Assembly (NCBI GenBank): GCA_902795875.1
Contig: CADBND010000237.1
Span: 1-5,423, forward strand
Length of the DNA stretch: 5,423 nucleotides
Reading direction: 5' to 3'
Origin: an uncultured Erysipelotrichaceae bacterium
GTDB taxonomy: Bacteria; Bacillota_I; Bacilli_A; Erysipelotrichales; Erysipelotrichaceae
Shown: in pieces, positions 1 through 4,927 of the stretch
Layout: each line of letters starts with the position of its first letter
Position numbering within the stretch: the stretch's first letter is position 1
Translations under genes and position numbers: made by a program
Notes under the pieces: generated by a model
What the model saw: the letters and a program-made list of their open reading frames with translations, nothing else
Database searches by the model: none
Told to the model about the DNA's origin: nothing

Positions 1-96
1 AAACTGCTGATTGCAAGGACACATCATCCGGAATATCAGTTTGAAGGCATACGTATCATTAACTTGGCTCAATGGCTGACGGATAGTGAACTGTAG
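1..96 (+). CDS. C-terminal end of a DUF4143-type AAA ATPase (5' truncated)
   Basis: The window opens inside a reading frame that runs for 31 codons to a TAG stop. The visible tail contains KLLIARTHHPEYQFEGIRII and then a hydrophobic stretch with a Trp (NLAQWL). From family knowledge, 'LIART-x(3-5)-Y-x-x-EGIRI(I)-x(2)-A-x-W-L' is the usual C-terminus of one large group of bacterial ATP-binding proteins with an AAA_14 domain followed by DUF4143. No catalytic part is visible, so the call rests on the tail alone. It would be a neighbour and distant relative of the complete ATPase gene that follows, whose own C-terminus is different (it ends near NLYLFDFLLGRK). The two are thus not recent duplicates. 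No terminator is evident between them. Confidence 0.6.
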   Translation, partial: KLLIARTHHPEYQFEGIRIINLAQWLTDSEL

Positions 97-239
97 GAAC
101 GACAGATCAGTAAAAAATCGGATAAAAACTAATATGGACCTTGCTGTAGATATTATCATAAAGAAGAAACAGATAATAAGTTCTTCAGAGCTGTCAAATA
201 TCATGCGATGACTTAGCGCTTATATATCCGGGAATCGTG

Positions 240-248
240 TGTTAATAT
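240..248 (+). promoter_or_regulatory. Possible extended -10 promoter element for the DUF4143 ATPase gene
   Basis: TG at 240-241, one base, then TAATAT at 243-248 matches the extended -10 pattern. It would place the transcript start near 255 and a leader of about 40 nt before the ATG at 296. No good -35 hexamer lies at the right distance, and the region is AT-rich, so this is a weak prediction. In the leader, CCGAAA (251-256) can pair with TTTCGG (278-283) just upstream of the ribosome binding site. Confidence 0.25.
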
Positions 249-295
249 AACCGAAAAAAGTTCAATTATCGCAAAAATTTCGGATAGGAGTAACT

Positions 296-1546
296 ATGAT
301 TATAAACAGGGATATCTATTTGAATCAGCTCATCGACAGAATGAACAACGGAATGATCAAGGTCATCACAGGACTTCGCAGATCCGGCAAGTCCTTTCTT
401 ATGAACAGGATCTTCCGTGACTACCTTAAGTCAATGGGAATTGATGATGATCATATCGTCATGGTCCAGCTGGATGTTGAAGAAAACGAGCATCTTCTTG
501 ACAGGCACGCTCTGGCTGATTATCTGAGACAGCAGATCAGGGATGACGGTCAGTATTATCTTTTACTGGACGAGATACAGGAGGTGGATGGCTTCGAATC
601 TGTCCTGAACAGTTTCTTAAGAAAAGAAAATGTCGATATCTACGTTACCGGAAGCAATTCGAAGTTTCTGTCTACCGATGTCAAGACGGAACTCAGGGGA
701 AGAGGGGATGAGATCCACGTCTATCCGCTTTCTTTTGAAGAATTCTTTTCGGTAAGCACAAAAGATGAAAATGCAGCCTGGAATGAGTACATGATCTATG
801 GCGGCATGCCGATGATCGTTTCCAGAGAAACGGACGAACAGAAGGCAAAGTATCTTAAGGATCTCTTCGATGAGACCTATGTCAAAGATATCGTTGAAAG
901 AAACAAGGTCAGAAACGTCGGTGAACTGGAAGAACTGATCGATGTGATGGCTTCTTCGATCGGTTCTTTAGCAAATCCCAACAGGATTTCAAACACCTTT
1001 GAGACTGTGAAGAAAATAAAGATCAATCAGGAGACGGTAAAGAGCTATCTGGCCTATCTGGAGAATGCTTTCCTGCTGAGTGAGACAAAAAGATACGATG
1101 TCAAAGGATGCAGGTACATCAATACACCACTGAAATACTATTTCGAAGATATCGGTCTCAGGAATGCAAGACTCAATTTCAGACAGCTCGAAGAGCCGCA
1201 TTTGATGGAGAATATTGTTTACAACGAACTGCGTATCAGAGGCTACAACATCGATATCGGAGTGGTGGAGACCAATCAGAAGGAAGAAGACAGATACATA
1301 AAGAAACAGCTTGAGATCGATTTCATTGCCAGCAAGGGAAGCAGGAAGTATTACATACAGGTAGCCCAGGGAATGTCCAGAGAAGGAAAAGAGGAACAGG
1401 AAAAGACATCTCTTCTGAATATCCGCAAAGGATTCAGGAAGATCATCATCAGAAAAGACAATCCAATTACCTATACCGATGATGATGGCATCCTGAATCT
1501 CTATCTTTTTGATTTTCTGCTTGGCAGAAAGACGCTAGATGACTGA
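296..1546 (+). CDS. AAA ATPase with C-terminal DUF4143 domain (ATP-binding protein)
   Basis: This 416-residue protein has the normal length of the AAA_14 plus DUF4143 family. The N-terminal P-loop domain shows Walker A GLRRSGKS (26-33), Walker B YLLLDE (88-93), a sensor-1-like TGSNS (118-122), and RGR at 134-136, where the family has arginine-finger candidates. A winged-helix-like segment around NQETVKSYLAYLENAFLL (about residues 243-260) connects to the C-terminal part. There, E340-x-D342 followed by YYIQVA resembles the degenerate PD-(D/E)XK-like core of DUF4143, with Gln where an active nuclease would normally have Glu-x-Lys. The start is fixed by AGGAG at 286-290, 5 nt before the ATG. Members are abundant and often multicopy in gut Firmicutes; their physiological role is largely unknown. 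The protein is probably cytoplasmic, since no signal peptide or membrane segment is seen. Its G+C content by eye is clearly higher than that of the genes from 2297 onward. The family call is firm; its function cannot be stated. Confidence 0.93.
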   Translation: MIINRDIYLNQLIDRMNNGMIKVITGLRRSGKSFLMNRIFRDYLKSMGIDDDHIVMVQLDVEENEHLLDRHALADYLRQQIRDDGQYYLLLDEIQEVDGFESVLNSFLRKENVDIYVTGSNSKFLSTDVKTELRGRGDEIHVYPLSFEEFFSVSTKDENAAWNEYMIYGGMPMIVSRETDEQKAKYLKDLFDETYVKDIVERNKVRNVGELEELIDVMASSIGSLANPNRISNTFETVKKIKINQETVKSYLAYLENAFLLSETKRYDVKGCRYINTPLKYYFEDIGLRNARLNFRQLEEPHLMENIVYNELRIRGYNIDIGVVETNQKEEDRYIKKQLEIDFIASKGSRKYYIQVAQGMSREGKEEQEKTSLLNIRKGFRKIIIRKDNPITYTDDDGILNLYLFDFLLGRKTLDD

Positions 1547-1712
1547 GAAAACACAGCAGTTGAATATCGCGCAATACTCTTTAAGGCTTCCAAACTTATT
1601 TTGTAGGGGCATTTTCGAACGCTTTACGAACATCAAAGAACCGATATCTGAGTATATTGCAAACGATCTGTTTTGTGTTATTATGTACTTAGATAAGCAA
1701 TATCTCTTTTAA
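1539..1712 (+). CDS. Small open frame overlapping the ATPase stop, unknown product
   Basis: An ATG lies inside the last codons of the upstream ATPase gene (ATGACTGA, 8-nt overlap). It opens a 57-codon frame ending in TAA. The product begins MTEKTQQLNIAQYSLRLPNL and later contains FTNIKEPISEYIAND, ending DKQYLF. I recognise no family. The composition is protein-like: mixed charged and hydrophobic residues, no low complexity. The overlapping start would allow translational coupling, but there is no convincing Shine-Dalgarno site. The frame ends 60 bases before the repeat-terminator hairpin that probably closes this transcription unit. It may be a genuine small partner, the remnant of a larger downstream gene, or a chance frame. 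A frame of this length can occur by chance in DNA of this composition. Confidence 0.35.
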   Translation: MTEKTQQLNIAQYSLRLPNLFCRGIFERFTNIKEPISEYIANDLFCVIMYLDKQYLF

Positions 1713-1740
1713 GGTCGTACAAAACAGGCCGGGGTTTGTT

Positions 1741-1806
1741 TCTATCCCCCTTAAGGCACCAAAAGGAAAAACAAAGGATCTATTCATGTGAGTAGATTCT
1801 TTTTTC
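1741..1806 (+). repeat. Repeat copy A (related to 3473-3538), carries a terminator
   Basis: About 60 bases align with the segment at 3473-3538. Shared blocks in order are: a run of five C; an A/G-rich block ending in GGCACCAAA; a short A-rich linker; CAAAGGATCTATT; and GTGA(G/A)TAG(A/G)TTCTTTTTT. Two or three small indels separate the copies. Weaker similarity seems to continue upstream to an AAGCA.ATA.CTCTTT block (around 1695 here and 3430 in copy B). Both copies are in the same orientation and downstream of a gene. The conserved part includes more than the hairpin, so this may be the 3' end of a dispersed element, a small-RNA family, or a duplicated gene tail. Confidence 0.7.
1773..1805 (+). 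terminator. Intrinsic terminator in repeat copy A
   Basis: The left arm AAAGGATCTATTC (1773-1785) pairs with GAGTAGATTCTTT (1790-1802) over 13 positions (two G-T wobbles), leaving a 4-base loop. A run of six T (1800-1805) overlaps the end of the stem. This is a classic A-tract/hairpin/U-tract terminator on the + strand. It probably ends the unit that includes the DUF4143 ATPase gene and the small overlapping frame. The opposite strand also has a T-rich tail, so it may work in both directions. Confidence 0.8.
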
Positions 1807-1827
1807 AAGTCTATAAAAGCAGAAGTA

Positions 1828-1847
1828 GTATATTAAGGATAATATAC
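1828..1847. promoter_or_regulatory. Perfect AT-rich palindrome, possible operator or hairpin
   Basis: GTATATTA (1828-1835), spacer AGGA, then TAATATAC (1840-1847) gives perfect 8-bp arms. It lies 23 bases after the terminator T-run and upstream of the broken small gene and the DUF4238 gene. It would be well placed as a binding site for a dimeric regulator of that downstream unit. No clear promoter hexamer pair could be assigned with it, and palindromes of this size in AT-rich DNA can be accidental. No T-tract follows, so it is not a terminator. Confidence 0.35.
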
Positions 1848-1892
1848 CAAAATATGAAATGAGATTCTTATATTAATTCTGTTATGTAATGA

Positions 1893-2278
1893 CGAATCAA
1901 TTATCTTCATGACACTATCTGTTTCATTTATAAGGATGATCCATTTCCTGTTGATAACATTGCCGGCGAATGTGCATCGGAACTGGATAATAACGCACGT
2001 GACTTTGAATCGGAAAACGATGAAGAAATGGAAAAATATTATGACAGTCTGGATGACTGGACATATAACCATTCCTGGTATCATGCCAGATCAGGTGCTG
2101 TAGTTCCGGATGTCATATTCAGAAAGACTGACGATAAAATCGAAATCTCTTGGTGGAATGATCAAGAGGATGAGAGGAGATACTTATTAATAAATATGGC
2201 TATGTATTAGTCGACTGTGACGAGTATCAGAAAGAAATCAATGAGCTATATGATACATATAACGATATTTGGAAGTGA
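1893..2278 (+). pseudogene. Frameshifted small gene of unrecognised family
   Basis: Two open frames join into one plausible protein. The first, open from 1893 to a TAG at 2208-2210, reads through DDPFPVDNIAGECASELDNN, WYHARSGAVVPDVIFRK and IEISWWNDQEDE. The second, open from about 2174 to the TGA at 2276-2278, reads EILINKYGYVLVDCDEYQKE and ends NDIWK. The change of frame lies between about 2171 and 2190 and fits the loss of one base (or a net loss of 3n+1). The intact product would be roughly 120-130 residues, acidic and soluble, with a conserved-looking WW and a C-terminal Y-V-L-V-D strand. The true start is unclear: the first in-frame ATG (2028) would cut off the well-formed N-terminal part, and no good ATG exists between 1893 and 2028, so the 5' end may also be damaged. 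I do not recognise a named family. A gene caller would probably report only 2028-2210. The frame ends 18 bp before the DUF4238-like gene. Confidence 0.6.
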
Positions 2279-2296
2279 TATCAAGAAAGGTTATCA

Positions 2297-3085
2297 ATGA
2301 ATGTTAATTCCCACATCCAACTTCCACGATTCATTCTAAATAACTTTAGGAGTAAGAATGGAAAAGTATGGAATTTGAATCTAAATGATTGCAAGCTGCA
2401 CTCTTGTGGTACAAAAAAACTCGGGACGCAAAAAGGATACTATTCTCAAGAATTGGAACAATATCTAAACCAACAAATTGAAAATCCTTTTTCTAAACTT
2501 GCCTATAAAATTGCAACTTTCGTAGAGCAAGGTGAAGAGTCACTGATTCTCCCTGTTGATGCAGAAAACATATGTAAGCAATATATATCAGTAGCAGCTT
2601 TTCGTAGTAAAAAAGCATATTCGGATTTTCTTAAAGGAAGTTTAGTTGCTGGATTATTAGATGACCAAACAAGCCACGATGGTCTTGCGTTCTTTTCAAC
2701 AAAGCTTAATAGCGGCATTGTTCCAGAGATTAGTGAATCACGAATGATGGTACTGGCAAATAAAACAGACAAGGAATTCGTGGTACCCCAAAATTGCTTT
2801 TATCTGATTTCAAGCAACAGATTTCCTTGCGTAATAGCGCCGATAACTCCTTTTTGTGCCGTTGGGTTAATTTCAAAAGATTATCCGCTAGAAAAGAATG
2901 TTAATCTTTGGCTTGTGAGTGATACTGATGATATTCTTCACATGAATAAACAAGCATTATGTATGGAATATGTTTTCAATCACGAGTTTGTTGTCGCAAG
3001 AAGAAAAAACGAATTATTAGAATTAAAATCGTACTTGGAAGAAAACCAAACAAGCCTTGAGTCACTGAAATCCGTTTGCGATTAA
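2297..3085 (+). CDS. DUF4238-like protein
   Basis: This 262-residue cytoplasmic-type protein has no signal peptide or membrane helix. The N-terminus, HIQLPRFILNNF (6-17) followed by a short 'NGKVW' strand, matches the DUF4238 opening, usually 'HxVPqxYLrnFs..gkiyv(y)dk'. Next comes YYSQELEQYLNQQIE (48-62), corresponding to the family's 'FY..e.le..l..iE' helix. Residues 166-186, CFYLISSNRFPCVIAPITPF with its leading Asn, correspond to the 'lltSDnPv..iPlsp' segment near the C-terminal half. The Asp of the usual SD pair is replaced by Ser here. The biochemical function of DUF4238 is unknown; members are patchily distributed and often sit in genomic or defence islands. AGAAAGG at 2284-2290, 6 nt upstream, sets the start. 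The gene is AT-rich compared with the ATPase at 296. It probably shares a transcript with the broken gene upstream, since no terminator lies in the 18-bp gap. Confidence 0.72.
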   Translation: MNVNSHIQLPRFILNNFRSKNGKVWNLNLNDCKLHSCGTKKLGTQKGYYSQELEQYLNQQIENPFSKLAYKIATFVEQGEESLILPVDAENICKQYISVAAFRSKKAYSDFLKGSLVAGLLDDQTSHDGLAFFSTKLNSGIVPEISESRMMVLANKTDKEFVVPQNCFYLISSNRFPCVIAPITPFCAVGLISKDYPLEKNVNLWLVSDTDDILHMNKQALCMEYVFNHEFVVARRKNELLELKSYLEENQTSLESLKSVCD

Positions 3086-3112
3086 TGAACGTTGCTACTA
3101 CTATTAGAATAG

Positions 3113-3130
3113 TTATCCGTTTTCGGATAA
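3113..3130. repeat. Short perfect hairpin after the DUF4238 gene
   Basis: TTATCCG (3113-3119), a TTTT loop, then CGGATAA (3124-3130) form a perfect 7-bp stem 27 bases past the stop codon. No T-run follows on either strand, so it does not look like a complete intrinsic terminator. It could be an mRNA 3'-end stabiliser or a protein-binding site. Confidence 0.45.
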
Positions 3131-3472
3131 GGACAATATAAATCATATCTGTTATTCTTAAGTCAGAGATAAGAAAAGAAAAGGACACGATTAAAAGACA
3201 GGACAAAACAAAAGAATAAGATCATTCATTATTACAAACGTACCCATCGCAGCCTCTTGATGGAGCTAAATGCTGAAGTGGAATACCATCATCGTGTTGT
3301 ACAAATGTGTGAAGTCAGGGATTCCGGGGGGAATCTCAAGCGGATCGCCATAACACTCTATTGTCTGGTTATTACATCTATCACATCTTGCAAAAAGAAT
3401 AATAAATGTTAAGATAGGGATGTAAAGACAAGCAGATACTCTTTCGTTTGTCGAGCACTTCAGATTTTTAGC
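3131..3472. other. Gap without a convincing gene
   Basis: I find no convincing protein gene here. The longest forward frame runs from 3173 to a TAA at 3416-3418. It has no early ATG (first at 3260) and no ribosome binding site, and its composition (RVVQMCEVRDSGGN, then ITLYCLVITSITSCKKNNK) resembles no family I know. A reverse-strand frame of 79 codons (3266-3505) runs over the terminator and is likely accidental. The stretch ends in the second repeat copy and its terminator. It could therefore be decayed coding sequence, the body of a small RNA ending at that terminator, or the 3' part of a degenerate element. The bases 3310-3360 are noticeably richer in G+C than the surroundings. Confidence 0.45.
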
Positions 3473-3538
3473 AAATATACCCCCAAGGGCACCAAATGAA
3501 AACAAAGGATCTATTTCAAGTGAATAGGTTCTTTTTTT
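3473..3538 (+). repeat. Repeat copy B (related to 1741-1806), carries a terminator
   Basis: This is the second copy of the approximately 60-bp repeat, in the same orientation. It starts around the C-run (3480-3484), continues AAGGGCACCAAATG, then AAAACAAAGGATCTATTTC, and ends at the T-run (3532-3538). Arm differences between the copies (C to T at the stem top on the left; A to G twice on the right) keep the 13-position stem pairable. That suggests the hairpin has been maintained. Together with copy A it brackets the broken gene and the DUF4238 gene. Confidence 0.7.
3504..3538 (+). terminator. Intrinsic terminator in repeat copy B
   Basis: AAAGGATCTATTT (3504-3516) pairs with GAATAGGTTCTTT (3522-3534) over 13 positions with three G-T wobbles and a 5-base loop. 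Seven T follow (3532-3538). It should stop transcription coming from the DUF4238 unit before the rloA promoter, insulating the two. Confidence 0.8.
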
Positions 3539-3621
3539 ATTGCATTACTGATCCAAAATAATCAATTATGAATATAAAAACATAAAAAATGCAAAAAACA
3601 TGCAGAAAATGACTTTATAAC

Positions 3622-3650
3622 TTGATTAATCCAGTTCAAAATGTTATTAT
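3622..3650 (+). promoter_or_regulatory. Strong sigma-A-type promoter of the rloA-rloB operon
   Basis: TTGATT (3622-3627), a 17-base spacer, then TATTAT (3645-3650), preceded by TG at 3642-3643, is a near-consensus extended -10 promoter. The transcript would start around 3657, leaving a leader of only about 17 nt that is almost entirely the Shine-Dalgarno site (AAAAGGAG, ending at 3665). TGCA-centred words recur around it (3541, 3591, 3601 and 3651), including a TTGCATT/AATGCAA inverted pair (3540-3546 and 3588-3594). These might be regulator sites but may be chance. Confidence 0.72.
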
Positions 3651-3673
3651 TTGCATGAAAAGGAGATTGTGTC

Positions 3674-4927
3674 ATGCTTTTACAATTCAATGTCTCAAAC
3701 TTTATGTCGATAAAAGATGAAATAGTTTTAACAGCTTTTGCAAATGCAAGTAAAGATCACGAAAATAATATTATTCATTTGGGAAAGGACAGAATCCTTC
3801 CGTCACTCGCTTTATACGGAGCAAATGGTGCTGGAAAGTCCAATATTTTTAAAGCATTGACTAGTGCAATCATGCTTGTAAGAAGATCGAATAATATGCA
3901 AGTTAATATGCCCACTGGATTTGAACCATTTTTATTTGATGAAAACAAAAAGAAAGAAAAAACGAAAATGGATTTCATTTTCGTACACAATGGTAAAAAA
4001 TTTGAGTATGGCTTTTTGGCAGATGCACAATATGTTTATGAAGAATACTTATATGAATATAAATCTTCTAAGCCAACGATGATCTTTGAAAGAACTGATA
4101 TTACAAATTATCGTTTTACTACTGCATATAAGCATCTTTCTGAATTCCAATATAAAAACACATCCAATAAGCTATTCATGTGCACTGCGACTGCATGGAA
4201 TTGTGAAGAAACAAAAGATGCTTACCTTTGGTTTGCTGAAGGAATAGACACATATAATAGATTATCTATCCAAAGTAATCAATACTTGGATTATCTTGAT
4301 AGGCATAAAGATAATAAAGATACAAAAGAATTCTTACTATCAATGTTAAAACATGCTGAAATCAATATTCAGGATTACGAATTTGAATCGGAAGTAATTG
4401 AAAGCGCGCCGATTTCAATTGTTCCAGGTATTCAAATAGATCAGTCATTGCTTGGAACTATTAAAAGATTTAGATTAGACACCATTCACCAAGTCGAACA
4501 GAAAGACGGCAGTTTTCAGTCTTACAAGCTTCCTTTTGACCACGAATCTGACGGAACTATGCTTTTGTTTGCATATGGTCCGATTATTATGGAAGCATTG
4601 GAAAAAGGCAGAACCATAGTCATTGATGAATTGGATAATAGCCTCCATTCGAATCTTGCACGATATCTGGTGGGTCTGTTTAATGACTTGGAAGTTAATC
4701 GTAATGGGGCACAATTAATATTCAATTCACATGATATTAATTTATTAGATCTCGAATTGTTCCGTAGAGATCAGATTTATTTTGTTGAAAAAGATAATAG
4801 GACAGGCATAACAGATCTGTATTCTCTCGCTGATTTTTCACCAAGAAAATCTGAGAATATACAGAAAGGATATTTACAAGGTAGATATGGTGCAATTCCT
4901 TTTCCGGAGGGGGGAGTTGAATGGTAA
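3674..4927 (+). CDS. rloA: RloA/AbiLi-type AAA ATPase (COG1106, SMC/ABC-like)
   Basis: This 417-residue protein has the normal family length. It begins LLQFNVSNFMSIKDE, the typical 'f.v.Nf.Si.de..l' strand of OLD/RecF/SMC-like ATPases. Walker A is GANGAGKS (49-56). An ABC-signature-like ESDGT is at 291-295 and Walker B VIDE ends at D318-E319. A D-loop/SLHSN follows, and the switch histidine is in NSHD (H353). The C-terminus RRDQIYFVEKD, LYSLADF and GYLQGRYGAIPF is diagnostic of the COG1106 group that pairs with RloB. The middle (about 90-280) is the insertion expected to be coiled or helical. AAAAGGAG, 8 nt upstream, sets the start. Its last 7 nt overlap the rloB-type gene, so translation is coupled. 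In AbiL systems the ATPase and RloB partner act together in abortive infection. Likely role: an ATP-dependent sensor or assembly platform controlling the partner. A specific phage trigger cannot be read from the sequence. Confidence 0.9.
   Translation: MLLQFNVSNFMSIKDEIVLTAFANASKDHENNIIHLGKDRILPSLALYGANGAGKSNIFKALTSAIMLVRRSNNMQVNMPTGFEPFLFDENKKKEKTKMDFIFVHNGKKFEYGFLADAQYVYEEYLYEYKSSKPTMIFERTDITNYRFTTAYKHLSEFQYKNTSNKLFMCTATAWNCEETKDAYLWFAEGIDTYNRLSIQSNQYLDYLDRHKDNKDTKEFLLSMLKHAEINIQDYEFESEVIESAPISIVPGIQIDQSLLGTIKRFRLDTIHQVEQKDGSFQSYKLPFDHESDGTMLLFAYGPIIMEALEKGRTIVIDELDNSLHSNLARYLVGLFNDLEVNRNGAQLIFNSHDINLLDLELFRRDQIYFVEKDNRTGITDLYSLADFSPRKSENIQKGYLQGRYGAIPFPEGGVEW

Noticed and set aside
1728..1757. 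GC-rich hairpin (GCC...GGGG with CCCC...GGC) upstream of terminator A
   Set aside because: It has a large loop and an asymmetric bulge, and the GGGG half is absent from repeat copy B. It is not a conserved structure.
1909..2103. Forward 64-codon and reverse 83-codon frames over the pseudogene
   Set aside because: They are shadows of the frame encoding the coherent WYHARSGAVVPDV protein. The reverse frame is a low-complexity hydrophobic translation.
2165..2195. Programmed ribosomal frameshift joining the two frames of the broken gene
   Set aside because: There is no slippery heptamer or clear stimulatory hairpin at the junction. A simple base loss is more likely.
2028..2210. A stand-alone 60-codon gene starting at 2028
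   Set aside because: The frame continues upstream with protein-like sequence, and the natural C-terminus lies in another frame past 2210. It is better explained as part of a frameshifted gene.
3113..3130. Hairpin after the DUF4238 gene as an intrinsic terminator
   Set aside because: No T-run follows the stem. The T-run terminator at 3504-3538 is a far better candidate.
3266..3505. Reverse-strand 79-codon frame across the repeat-B region
   Set aside because: It has no ribosome binding site, runs into the start of the terminator region, and shows no recognisable motif. It is likely accidental.
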